A stretch of DNA of 64,000 nt from Anthoceros angustus. Its lineage: Eukaryota > Streptophyta > Anthocerotopsida > Anthocerotales > Anthocerotaceae. The DNA lies in the NCBI GenBank assembly GCA_010909165.1, contig VJWM01000003.1, forward strand, positions 186,001-250,000, in the 5' to 3' direction. Numbering within the stretch: the stretch's first letter is position 1; each line of letters opens with the position of its first letter. The notes below the pieces were generated by a model. That model was not told the DNA's origin and searched no databases. It saw only the letters and a program-made list of their open reading frames with translations. The position numbers were made by a program, and so were the translations under genes. This document shows, in pieces, positions 44,112-55,700 of the stretch.

Positions 44112-45383
44112 ATGAATTCGTTCGTGTTTCTCTGGTGCACGTTGCTGGCATTGGTTTGGAGCAGAAGGGAAGCAGCGAGGCTGCCTTTTCTGCTTAGGGA
44201 AGGGGAGGAGGTATGGGATTCTGCAGTATGGGGCCAGCAGATGCGTGTCGGGAGGCTGCGCTTGGACAATGGACTGGCTCGGACTCCCCCGATGGGATGG
44301 AACAGCTGGAACCACTTCGGGTGTAAGATTGATGGAGCCATGGTGAAGGAGACAGCAGATGCCCTCGTTGCTTCGGGCCTCGCAGAGCTCGGGTATGTGT
44401 ATCTCAACGTGGACGACTGCTGGGCTGCGTGGGAGCGGGGCTCGCATGGAGAGCTTGTGGCTCGGCCGGATACATTTCCGTCCGGGATGAAGGCGCTTGC
44501 GGACTACGCTCACGGGCTGGGGCTCAAGCTCGGGATCTACTCTGATGCCGGGTTCTACACCTGCCAGCGGCAGCCAGGGTCTCTAGGGTTTGAGGAGCAG
44601 GATGCCGCACTGTTTGCTTCCTGGGAGATCGACTATCTGAAGTACGACAACTGCTATACTGACGGCAGCAAGCCCGAAGTGCGGTACCCAGTGATGCGGG
44701 ATGCTTTGAACAAGACGGGCCGGCCCATTCTCTTCTCCATGTGCGAGTGGGGTGTGGATGACCCGGCGGAGTGGGCGGAGGGTGTGGGGAACACTTGGAG
44801 GACTACCGGGGACATCGAGGACCGGTGGGACAGCATGGTGGACATCGCTCACCAGAACGACCGCTGGGCTGCGTTTGCAGGGCCTGGAGGGTGGAATGAT
44901 CCGGACATGCTAGAGGTAGGGAATGGGGGAATGAGCTTGGAGGAGTACAGGTCGCACTTCAGCCTGTGGGCAATGATGAAGGCGCCCCTGCTAATAGGGG
45001 GGGATCTGAGAAACATGAGCGGCGAGTACCTGGAAATTCTGAGCAACAGGGAAGTGATAGCTGTGAACCAGGATCCTCTAGGGCTGCAGGGACGTAGGGT
45101 GAGCCTGCAAAATGAGACGGGGCTGGAGGTGTGGGCAGGGCCTCTCTCTCAGGGCCAGGTGGCAGTTTTGCTCTGGAATCGAAGCCTGCTGCCTGCTGCC
45201 ATGAGTGTCTCGTGGCAGGACCTGGGAATCGAGCTGCACTGCCAGTCCGCTGTGGTTCGGGATTTGTGGGAGCATAGGGACATGGCATCTGACGACTTGC
45301 CCCTCATCCAGGCACATGTGGTAAGTCATGGAGTGAAGATGTACACTGTGAGTCCCATCTGGCACAGGGCGCCATCCATCTGA
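44112..45383 (+). CDS. Alpha-galactosidase (GH27)
   Basis: The enzyme hydrolyses terminal alpha-1,6-galactose from raffinose-type sugars, galactomannan or galactolipid in the wall or vacuole. Single-exon, 423 aa. A signal peptide (SFVFLWCTLLALVWSRREAA) and a short propeptide precede the GH27 barrel: NGLARTPPMGWNSWNHFGC, YVYLNVDDCWAAWERG, the nucleophile Asp179 in YLKYDNC, SMCEWGVDDPAEWA, the acid/base Asp234 in TTGDIEDRWDS, and GPGGWNDPDMLEVGNGG. A C-terminal beta domain follows. All catalytic residues are intact. The start is the ATG at 44112; the frame begins four codons earlier only at a GTG. Orthologues in flowering plants are intron-rich as I recall, so this intronless form is unusual. 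Confidence 0.96.
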   Translation: MNSFVFLWCTLLALVWSRREAARLPFLLREGEEVWDSAVWGQQMRVGRLRLDNGLARTPPMGWNSWNHFGCKIDGAMVKETADALVASGLAELGYVYLNVDDCWAAWERGSHGELVARPDTFPSGMKALADYAHGLGLKLGIYSDAGFYTCQRQPGSLGFEEQDAALFASWEIDYLKYDNCYTDGSKPEVRYPVMRDALNKTGRPILFSMCEWGVDDPAEWAEGVGNTWRTTGDIEDRWDSMVDIAHQNDRWAAFAGPGGWNDPDMLEVGNGGMSLEEYRSHFSLWAMMKAPLLIGGDLRNMSGEYLEILSNREVIAVNQDPLGLQGRRVSLQNETGLEVWAGPLSQGQVAVLLWNRSLLPAAMSVSWQDLGIELHCQSAVVRDLWEHRDMASDDLPLIQAHVVSHGVKMYTVSPIWHRAPSI

Positions 45384-46390
45384 CCAATGAAGGTTGAGCT
45401 CTTGCGTTTTGATGCTGTAGACTAGCAGCCAAAGTGCCCGCAGGAAAGGCAAAATCTTGTGGTGAGCTTGGTCGAGCCTCTCTCTATTGAATTAAATTGA
45501 ATTAAATGAGATAAATGTTATAATAATAATGACAAAATCAGCAGTGTTTTACACCACACTAAGTCACCACCAAGTCACAATGCTGACATTGACGTTGTGC
45601 ACTTTAGGCATGTCACACAGCAGGAGCCCAGGACAAGCAGCGACGACAAGGACGGCAAGGCTGGTTTCTTGATCTACGTATGGAAAAGCTGGAAGATTTA
45701 GATCTACCCTAAATCCTAATCAAATCTATTTAAATCCTCGTAAAAGGTGGAACTATAGCCTGGAACGGGCATCATATAAGAAGAAGAAGACGAATTTTAT
45801 TTAAGTCCACTAAGGACAGATTTCCGTCATGGGACTTGGTACTTAACAACTTGTACCATGGTATGCTTAAGCTACTTGCACCAAAGGCATCCATTCCCTT
45901 TAGGCACCCCATCTAAGTACCGATCCAAGCGCAGGATGCTTAATAATCACGTTCTTATAAATGTGTGCCCATTTGGCCTAAGCCATTTAGACATAGGCTG
46001 TACGCTGAAATGCTCTGTCTCCTACCTGAAACCGGGGTTCACTGGAAGACACATCTCATGAGGGGCCTTCAGGCCAAGAAGAGGATACCGAGGACTGTCA
46101 AAAATGCAATCACTGCACACATAACTGATGATGATGTTTCTACAAAGAGAAGAGTTGGAAGCAACCAGCGCTAATCCGTTACACTCCTCATAGCACACCA
46201 TGTGGTTGTAGGTGTGCTTGGTGTCGATTTGTGGGCAGAGTGGACTGATAGAAATATTCCCGCCTATTTCAGTTGCATTAGCCTGGAAATAGAACTAGAA
46301 TGAGGAATTCGTTTAATGAGCTCTTCTTTCACAGCAAATGTGGGACTTTGGGGTACTAGTACGGGTCAGTAATCCTGAAAAGTCCTGAAA
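45384..46390. other. Start of gene desert; AT-rich
   Basis: It contains the alpha-galactosidase 3' flank. The short open frame around 45965-46174 (+) has no recognisable domain. No element can be delimited. Confidence 0.4.
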
Positions 46391-46448
46391 GGACGAAGCG
46401 TCTCATGGGTGTGTTTTGAGGACGAAGCGTCTCATGGGTGTGTTTTGA
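46391..46448. repeat. 29-bp tandem duplication
   Basis: A 29-bp unit starting GGACGAAGCGTCTCATGGGT occurs twice in tandem without mismatch (46391 and 46420). Confidence 0.9.
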
Positions 46449-47296
46449 GCTCTTTGATTTCGTTGGCACCAATTGAAGAGGGACCTTTTAGTAAATATGC
46501 CGGGGACTGTAATGACCATGCTCATTTTTGGAACATAAAATGATAGAGCTCTTCTTTCACAGTACCCATGAACATCTTGGCAATGCCATGAACATCCTCA
46601 CAAAAAAATCACATCAATTGGAGGTCAGGAGCATGCCCATCCAAATTTACAATTCGACAATTCGACTATTCACACTAAGGCCCTAACGCCCTTCACATGT
46701 AGTCTGGCCTTGGTTCAAGGCATCTTTCAGGAATCCTACCTCCATGCCTATTGTTGGGCATAGAGATAGGTGTCCGTTTTTTGTGTTCTAAAAATCTAGA
46801 TGTCCCCCTCAACTGCAGGCACATATGATCTAAGGTTCGAGATGAAGAATCAAAGTTAAAAAAATCCCACACCTCAAAACGCACCAACAATCACTCATTT
46901 TGAGTAGGTTCATCCTTTAGGGGTGAACCCCTAAAAGACCAAAGCGACTCAAAATGCGACTCATTTTGAGTGTGCTATCGGGCCTTTTATTTTGTTGGCA
47001 CCCATTGAAAAGGGAACTTTGAGCAAAGGTGCCAGGCACGGTAAGCACCATGATCATTTTTGGATACATCTTATTCCTAGTAATAAGTAAGAAGGGAACA
47101 TTTTACAAAGATTCTGTATAATGGAGAGGTAGATAATTCTATCACCTTTAGGTAGTTTAAAGAGCCCATCTTGTGTTTAGAAAATCAGAACATTGGAAAG
47201 AAAAAATATGCTCGCCCGCATAGCATAGCCATGGAAGCCCCACGCCACATCGAGATTGCTAGAAGATGCATCATTGGCCTCATTTTTTTCCCACCG
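46449..47296. other. AT-rich spacer
   Basis: A short phrase (TGATTTCGTTGGCACCAATTG near 46452, TTTATTTTGTTGGCACCCATTG near 46986) recurs with its context, so this area is partly a diverged direct duplication of about 535 bp. Nothing else is recognised. Confidence 0.4.
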
Positions 47297-47434
47297 GATG
47301 AGAGGGTGGAACTAATCATGATGAGAGGGTGGAACTACTCATGATGAAAAGGAGGAACCAATCATGATGAGAGGGTGAAACTAATCATGATGAGAGGGTG
47401 GAACTAATCATGATGAGAGGGTGGAACTAATCAT
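47297..47434. repeat. 23-bp minisatellite, six copies
   Basis: Six consecutive copies of GATGAGAGGGTGGAACTAAT plus CAT, at 23-bp spacing. The third copy carries several substitutions; the others differ by no more than two bases. Confidence 0.93.
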
Positions 47435-49034
47435 GTTGGTAACTATGCAAGTGAGAATAGAGGCATCAAATATTTATTCAATTAGTTATGCATAAATACG
47501 GCTAAATCACCCGAAAAGCATGAATAAGGCCTCGTCCTCCTGCGGTTGAGGGTTGTAGAACACAATTTTGTGTTGCATCCGTCCATCAGTTAACCCCATA
47601 ATGGTCACACAAATCGAATTGCGACTTTTGAGAGGGTAGTTTTTAATGAATTAGTTTTTAAAATATTTTTAAATTACATTTGGGATAGTCTTATCAATAA
47701 TTTTATATAAATAATATTTTTAATCATTAATACATTGAAGAATCAACAAAACCTTAAACCATAGAAACTTTTGTCTTGCTTAGAGTTTCTATCCATTATT
47801 GGTCAGCCTTTTAAAGTATTTTTCGCTAGTCTTTTTAAGAGAATTTAAATACGCATACTGAACATATGCATAACAGCTTTTTCTCCAAAATCATAATTTT
47901 CGTTCCAAAACTCACAAATTTCTTTGAGGTTTTTCAAAAGTTTCTAACATGGTATGAGCATCATTTTTCCATCTTATTTGTGTTACTTTACTTTCCACAT
48001 TTTATTTGGGGAGCTCTTTTTTAGGTCTTTCTTTATTCCTTCTGCATATTTTTTTTTTACATAAAGTTATGTAAAAAAAGAGATGGAAAATCCCATCCAA
48101 CTCAAGATGAAGGGGTGTTCAACCAAGGTGGACTAGCCCCTGTCATCGCCCATGTTGAAACTACCTACCACTCCGAGAATGTCGTGGTCCATATAAGAAA
48201 GGGCCAAACACAAACATGTACTTCGGCACTCAAAAAGAGGTCTGAATCTGCAAAACTAAAACCAAATGTAAACATTGTTTTATCATAAAGTAAAAATGGG
48301 ATCAACTAATATTATTAAAATTTATTAAAATTTTATAATAATTTTCATATTTAAGGCACGAATTTTCAAATAGCCAAGGGTCCAAATGAGCTAAAAATCT
48401 GATGTCCTAGGTATGCCCCTAATGAAATACGTTCCTGCAGGCACGATAAAGCTATTTCTGAATAGAAGGAAACATACCCAATACTGGCAAGCAGCCTGAC
48501 ATTGGACAAATCACTCCTCAAACCAAAGTGCCCCTTATGCCCTTCATGAAGAGAATGAGCTGCTCATTACAATATAATTTTTTAAGCGGGTTAATATACA
48601 AACCAACTTATGGCTAAAGTAAATCCTTTTCCAAGATTCCCGACAGTAACTAAAGCAAGGTTTACCCAACATCAGAGAGCCAACAGTTGGGCATTTGTTG
48701 GCACACTTTGCGATTTTTGGCATAGGACTAAAGTGGCCTGTCCATGCATGGGCCGCAAGGTGCCAGCATGCCGGCGCCTCGATGTGCTGATGAAATCATA
48801 TGAAGACTTCACTATATATCTAGTCATCAAAAATGCGTTATAGCATACACTGTAAGTTTGAAGTGAGTCATGGCTGCGACATGTGCGTGACTTTTACAGG
48901 AAACACCACATCTGATTTAACACAAGGAGTAACCAATCACAGTTTAATCTTGTCCATCATCTATACCTGTATGTGATTAAGGAGGGCATTGAGCAGACAC
49001 ACTGTCCACGACAACATCCACATTTCTAAGTCGG
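47435..49034. other. AT-rich gene desert
   Basis: Runs of A and T (for example a T9 tract at about 48050 followed by a short A-rich inverted partner) and no coding signal. Frames are short and lack domain content. Confidence 0.4.
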
Positions 49035-49226
49035 GCTATCTTCGGAGGTCTCCGTGAAGTCGTCATTGTCCCACATGGTATGCTCAGAGTCGGAGACGTC
49101 TTCAATATGGACTTCTTTGTTTTGGTCTATTCGCCAGATCGCGTCTACCGTCTGCTGGCCCTCGTCGAGCATCTCTCTTGGGTTCTTGTCTTTCCTTCTT
49201 CTAGTTCCTAATAAAACGACCTGGGC
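49035..49226 (-). pseudogene. C-terminal fragment of an unidentified repeat-encoded protein, copy 2
   Basis: Read from 49226 down it encodes AQVVLLGTRRRKDKNPREML, DEGQQTVDAIWRIDQ and an acidic tail rich in Asp/Glu. It is clearly related to 16373-16116 on the same strand. As there, no upstream coding is seen. Confidence 0.55.
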
Positions 49227-49796
49227 CTATGACACATCTTTCTCATACAAGCTCACCTCCTTCGCCTAAAATTGTGCGGGACCGCGGCGGTGAGGCTCGT
49301 GAGTTAGCTCTTCCTCAGCATTAGGGAGAACTTCATAGCCATAGGGCTGCCAAGTCTAGTGTCATGCTCCAATTCACACACAGCCACAACGATGGGGAGG
49401 TAAAGTATACTTTGGAGGTGGCCAACGTTGCATGAGTGTCTGCGTTTGATTCAACACCGTGATTCTTTCCTTATGATCTGCTTCTGCATGGAAACAAACA
49501 GTATACGGCACAAGAGGTTCCCATTTTCAAACGTTCAAATAAGATTAGGTGGGATTGGGGGCGAGGGGGGAGGTGGTGATTCGGTCATAATGACAGCCAT
49601 TAGAAAATAAGGTCACACAACGGATCCTACGGTCTAGGTTGTCAAACCCTAGGGGCAACTAATCATAGGTTTACTAACCTAGGGTTAGTGCAGGTGAGTT
49701 TATTTAATCACGTTTGGTTCAAATCTAGGGTTTAAACATACCGTCTACACCCTCCATGTGCAGACTTGTGAGTTTAGGGTTTTGCCAAGCAAATTC

Positions 49797-49930
49797 GAGC
49801 TTGTGGACGTGGTCTGGGTATGTGCGAGCATCTCTGAACGAGTTTGTGGGTGCAGTCTGGGTGTGTGCGAGCATCTCTGAACGAGTTTGTGGGCGCGGTC
49901 TGGGTGTGTGCGAGAATCTATGAACGAGTC
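49797..49930. repeat. 43-bp minisatellite, three copies
   Basis: A 43-bp unit (GTTTGTGGGCGCGGTCTGGG then TGTGTGCGAGCATCTCTGAACGA in consensus) is repeated three times at about 49799, 49842 and 49885 with a few mismatches. Its GC content contrasts with the AT-rich surroundings. Confidence 0.88.
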
Positions 49931-51217
49931 TGCTGAGATCAGTCAGTGGGCGAGCGATGTTGGGTGGTCGCCTCATGAGGTGAATTTGAGGTAATCTTAG
50001 TGTGGGAGGAAAATCCCGGGGCGTCCTAGATTCACCCTATAAATCAGCTGAAATAGTAGATAGGATAAATAGCTTAGGATGGTTAAATAGGATAAATACC
50101 CATTTATGATATCACAAGAGAAAAGAAACGCAACTAACCCCAACTAACCCACGTAGAAACTCGAAATCCAATGTCTTGAATAGCGAAAATAAGAAACAGG
50201 TAGTTTAACGAGGGTAGTGTGGCCTTCTTGACCTATACCCTGTATTTGTACCCAATCGCAAAAGCAAACAAGGCTGTCCATTTTCCCGTAAAGCTGAGAC
50301 CCGAACTGACGCAATGTCGTAGCAACATGGTGACGGGAGTCAGATTCAAATTTATCATATTAATATTCTAAATATGTGCCTAAAGACTTGCTCAAAACTT
50401 TACCTACCTTAATTGTATTAGCTAGGGTGCCCGCTCATGTGTTAACCTCCAGTTCCTCCCACGCAATACTGCGTGAAATAATAGATCTAATGACTTGTAG
50501 GCCAACAACAAAAGTAATTCTTTCTTCAACTAAAATCCGCGAACAGCAAACGTGATGTCAAGCACCAAAGGCCGGGCCCGAAGTATCCTCTCAGAGTATG
50601 AAATTGAGAATATGCTTCAGGTCTACTTTGCTTGGTCACAAAACTCCATCTACCTTACCACCCATCACTTATGACAATTGACTTCCGACCAGCCTTTGGC
50701 ACCACGTTAGTTATCCTAGGGGTGAATGAAAGAAATATAGGTTGAACTAAACTCTTTAGTCCTAGATTATCTAGACAAACTGCAACATAATCATATTATA
50801 ATAATTATATACAAAAATATTTTAAAATAACCAAGATTTATATTTATTCGTGCAAGATGGGTCGGAACAAGCTACGGTTGGGGAAATGGTCCCACTACCA
50901 ACATCTCATTAGTTAGGACTAATGAAATAGTATATTAGGGGCACTATCTAGATTAGGGCAGCCTTCATATTAAAGGCCTAAATCTCTAATTTAAGTTATT
51001 AATTAATTAATTAGAATTAAATATCTAATTAATTAATTGGTTGTAAAAGGTTATAATTACTCCAACCAAACATTCTGCCAATGCTTTGTAATCATAATAA
51101 AACACTTCAAGTAATTGTATGATTCTTATGAAGGACAAAGAGGGGCTGCCATCACTTGTAAAGATTGAACATTGAATAGGTTTGGGGAAGGAGCGCGACC
51201 TCAACGAGGTCATTAGT
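49931..51217. other. AT-rich gene desert
   Basis: An ATTAATTAATTAATTA-type run at about 50998-51040 is the only feature seen. There is no coding signal. Confidence 0.4.
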
Positions 51218-51395
51218 TGTTAAAGTTAAAACCAAAGGACACCGAATCCTGCATTTGCTCCTCAAGGAAAAGGAAGGTTGCGGCAAGACGGTGCTATCAT
51301 ACGAGGTAGCTTATTGTTAAAGTTGAAGCCAAAGGATGTAGAATCTTGCATATGCTCCTCAAGGAAAAGGAATGGGCAAGACGATGCTATCAAAC
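51218..51395. repeat. Direct duplication of about 75 bp
   Basis: GTTAAAGTTAAAACCAAAGG (51220) and GTTAAAGTTGAAGCCAAAGG (51316) begin two copies that stay similar through GCTCCTCAAGGAAAAGGAA and GGCAAGACGRTGCTATCA. The second copy has a short deletion. Confidence 0.85.
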
Positions 51396-51419
51396 TGTTA
51401 GAAGGCCGCCTAGCAAGGA

Positions 51420-51537
51420 AAACTTTTCCTTAAAATTAGCAACTCCAAATATATTTATCTTAATTCTCTTGTGCTGATAAACTTTTCCTTAAAATTAGCA
51501 ACTCCAAATATATTTATCTTAATTCTCTTGTGCTGAT
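51420..51537. repeat. Identical 59-bp tandem duplication
   Basis: A 59-bp unit (AAACTTTTCCTTAAAATTAG ... TCTCTTGTGCTGAT) occurs at 51420-51478 and again at 51479-51537 with no difference, so the duplication is recent. Confidence 0.95.
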
Positions 51538-51759
51538 GGTTGTTATCCGCCACTCCAAATATGTCTATTTGCCATGATACCCCTCGTATGTTTCACTCCA
51601 ATTATATCTAATTTTCATACTTTTTCTAAACATACTTAAGGAAAGCTCAGACTATATCCTAAATTCCTATTTACCATAATTCCCGTAATCGGTTGCTTCT
51701 TTTGCCGATACATTGTCTCCTTGTCAGCTGCGTTTTGATCGGTTAAGTCTGCTTGCATA

Positions 51760-52030
51760 CAACAAAGTAATCCTCGATTAGAGGCTTTTTGCAACGATCC
51801 TCAACAAAGTAAAGCAATCTGATTAGAGGCTTTCTGCAACAATCCTCAACAAAGTAAAGCAATCCTTGATTAGAGGCTTTTTGCAACGATCCTCAACAAA
51901 GTAAAGTAATCCTTGATTAGAGGCTTTTTGCAACTATCCTCAATAAAGTAAAATAATCCTTGATTAGAAGCTTTTTGCAAATTTCCTCAACAAAGTAAGC
52001 CTTGATTAGAGGCTCTTTGCAAAGATCCTC
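51760..52030. repeat. Minisatellite of about 47 bp, six copies
   Basis: Units built on CAACAAAGTAAAGCAATCCT then TGATTAGAGGCTTTTTGCAACGATCCT recur six times in direct orientation without unique spacers. Divergence rises towards the right end. Confidence 0.92.
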
Positions 52031-52758
52031 AGCCCTTAAAAAGCTTATCATAGACTTATACTCGGCCGCTTGACATCCCGAAGAATTTAGTAGCTCAGGT
52101 GGGTTAATCTTGGAGGTGGGTTAATCTTGGCCTAAAGTTAGAACCCTATGTCAGTAGGAGTAGATACGGGCCTACAAGACCGCGGCTTCTTTCTTACCGC
52201 TCGGCTGACCTCGCCCGTTTCGTGTACAATTTCTGCTTAGGAAATTAAACTTCTTTACTTTAGACCCAAACTCCTCACAACACTGACCTAAATTATAGCC
52301 TTGATAGATGGTTCTAGTCACCGTGGGCAAATGTAGAATGTAGGGTACTGGAGCTACCATATAAGGAGACGAAGAACTCTATTGTAGTCCACTTGGACGA
52401 TCCTTAGCGTTTCTTTCACGTCCCGTAGTTACAAGGTACAGGTGGGAGTTGAAGGGTCTGGACCAGTTGGCAACTGAATTTGCATATGTAGTCCATAACT
52501 ATGTTATTTACATCATATCAATACCTAGCGAACTCCAGCATCAGGCAGGTTCCTGGCTCGTCGCCGAGTACAGACAACTCGGAACTCCTAATCCCGAATA
52601 CTTGGCAGCTGCTTTCACATAGGTGATTAATAACATAATTATTTAGTGCTCTCCAGCATCAGATAGGTTCATAACGTTGTCACCCAAGTACAGATCACTT
52701 CATGCAAACGATTTGCTAAAAACAAGTCAAGAATGCCCTTCGACATGCCCAGAGCTCC
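52031..52758. other. 3' flank of the MOM1-like gene
   Basis: The motif AGCATCAGRYAGGTTC occurs twice (about 52539 and 52655) with similar surroundings (GTCRCC...AGTACAGA), a small diverged duplication. No coding is seen. Confidence 0.45.
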
Positions 52759-55700
52759 TCAATCGTCATCAGTCAAATCGATGACCTCAGGAATGCTGGT
52801 GGCAGAAGAATTCCCACCAGCTGCGGTACGGATTGGCCCCCCAGCCGCAGGAGCACTTGGGCCTCTAGGTGACTGTGCACCCCACTGTTCGCCTTCCCCA
52901 AGGAACCTGGCTGGAATGTTAACATACGCACTTCTGTTAGAGCGGCCAAGCAGTACCTCAGTAGTTGCTGCAAGAGCAGAATTTGGGGAAGCTGAAATAG
53001 ACGGTGCTGAAGGGCTTCTTGTCCCGACGACTAGGCCTGCTGGCTGATTTGGAAGTCCCGAAGATGTTCTTGCAGCATGAGTTGCGGGTCCCGAGGCAGT
53101 CAGCGTCCTCCAGCTTCCAGGGGCTTGACTGGGATGCGCCACTTGGGGTGGCACAGACGATACCCCAGCTGGTGCCACCGTCCGGGTTCCCGAAACAACG
53201 TTTCTTGAAGCACAGTTGCCCAAAAATTGCAGATTCTGCCCAGAGAATGGTGACAGGCTCTCCTGTGGCTGACCTATTCGTAGAGGCAGGTTCTGGGTTC
53301 TCGACCGCGGCACAGATTGCACTGGCTGCGACGTGGGAGAGCCCTGTGGTCGTACAAGTCTGCCGTGCTGCAGTGGATTGGCCTACGGTGACAATATTAT
53401 CCACCTCAGACTTCACCAACTGAGAATTCCGTTACCAGTTTCTGCAAGGCAAGGTCCAGAGGGGCGTACCTGCGTCACAGTTGGCGTAAGGCCAGGCATA
53501 GAGCTTGGAATCCCTGATACCCCTGCGTGGCCAGGGGATGCCGTGTTTGTTATGATGGCCGGGATAAGGGTTGATGTCATGACTGGTCCAGTACCTGCCG
53601 ACAATGAAGACATGTGTCATATTTTGCACCCTCTAGGCTGACCACCTGAAAGCAAAATAGCAACCATGGAAAGGCCCGCGTAGAGATACCGAAGGAAATC
53701 CTTCCATCCTCAGGAGCAAGGGCTATGGCTGCGGGACGGGGCCTCGGATGCGAAGGTGGAACACCAACTTGCCGATCGGCAGGAGACCCATTTTGAGATT
53801 GGCCACAAGCTCGTATCTCTGCTAATTGTGCTGCACCCAAAATAAGGAATCATCAAGCCTTGCCTAAAACGCTGCACCAGAAACTCACCAATAGATGCAT
53901 CCAAGGACGCACCTGCCCTTCTCTGTGCAGACTGTGCTGACTGCTGCTCCATAAGCATCTTCCCCCGCAGCATGTCCGCGAGCTCTCTATTCATATCTAC
54001 CTTCGACATAGCGTCCTTCATCTTGTCAATCTTCCTGTTCGATCTCGCATTGTGATCTTCTATCATCTTATCATACTTGGTCTTCAAAAGAGCGGCCTCC
54101 CTTAGGTAAGACTGCCGCAGTGCAGCTTCCTGCACGACCCGAAAGACGTGTCCATTAAGACATGCCAGTTCTGGACGTCGAAACACATGTGGCAGGAATT
54201 GTCAGCAGAGTACAAGCCCTTCAAGTTTACCTGTACCGTTCCTTCAACCTCTTCATCAACCATCTTCTTCTTCAGCCTGGCTTCCTCATGGGAAAGAGGG
54301 TCTGGTGTTGTTCGCATCACTTGGGCTATGGTAGATGCAGGTGTCGCAGTAGCTTGGCGCGGCATAGGCAACATAATTGAAGGCGCGGCACCGGAAGCAA
54401 GAGCAGCTCTGGTGCTCGTGTTTAGGGCTGGAAAAGACAGCGTCGGGACCACACGTCTGCTTGTTGCCATGGCGCTCACTTGTGGGATTGCTGAGGTGTC
54501 TCCATGTACCGACGCGCTGCTTGCAGGCTGACCCCCACCACCAACTCCGTACAACACGGGCTGAGCATGGCTGGTGATCGTTCCCAACGGGGCAGCACGA
54601 GGCAGCTCCGCAGCGGATCGCAACGCCATCGGGGAGCTCTGATGTTGTGGCAACCGTGGAGCCTGAGTCGGATTACTTGCTGCACCGGCCATCACAGAGC
54701 CTGAAGGAGATTGCATGGCGCCTCCGACACTCCTAACCGCAGAAGATACGCCAGTGTTGCCGTTTTGTGCCCCAGCGCCGGATGATTGCATATGGCTCAC
54801 CCAGCTGATCCTCGAGCTCTGGCCATGACCTGTACCTGCTTCTCCTCGCTGAGTGACTGCAGGGCTGCTGGAGCCTGAGTTCTGCCCACGAAGCAGTCCT
54901 GCAACAAAACTCATCGACTGCACCCCTGATCTCCCTTGGTGAGGTGAAGAAGCTCCAGGACTTACCTGCGCAGATGAGGCCTGGCTGTTCGCTACTTGGT
55001 GTGTTGCCAGGGGAGGAAGGCCTAGAAGACTCGGCTCTGCCTGCCGTGCTGAGCTGAAAATGGATCGCTGGAGGCCTTGCACATGTGGCAACAGAGACTG
55101 TTGGACTGGGGCTGGTTGCCTGTGGACGTCAGGACGGACAATCGGCGTAGATCGTTGAGCTGCCCATCCGTTCTGCCGGAGATGTTGAAACTCTTGTTGG
55201 GCCTGTGCCAATGCATGCGCATGGGATAGTTCCTGGAGTGCCTGCTGTGAAGCGTGCTGGGCCTGCGGATGTGGCTGTTGAAACTGAAGCGACCCAAGCT
55301 GACCACGCTGTTGCTGCACCTGCTGGCCAAGCTGTTGCTGCCCCTGCAGGCCACGCTGTTGCTGCCCCTGCTGACCACGCTGTTGCTGCCCCTGCTGACC
55401 ACGCTGTTGCTGCCCCTGCTGACCACGCTGTTGCTGCCCCTGCTGACCAACCTGTTGCTGTCCCTGCTGGCCAAGCTGATGCTGTTGCCCCTGCTGTGGC
55501 TGGTGTCTCTGCTGCTGCTGCCCCTGCTGGCCAAGCTGTTGCTGTTGCCCCTGCTGTGGCTGGTGCCTCTGCGAATGACCCTGCTGCCACTGGTGGTGCC
55601 AATGCTGCTGCCCCTGCTGCGTCTGCTGTTGAACTTGTTCACCTACTTGCTGAGACTGCTGCCCCAGGAACGCCGGTTGGGTGGATGCATGTTGGGCCTG

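Noticed and set aside
51760-52030. CRISPR-like array
   Set aside because: The units are directly tandem with no unique spacers, in a plant nuclear context.
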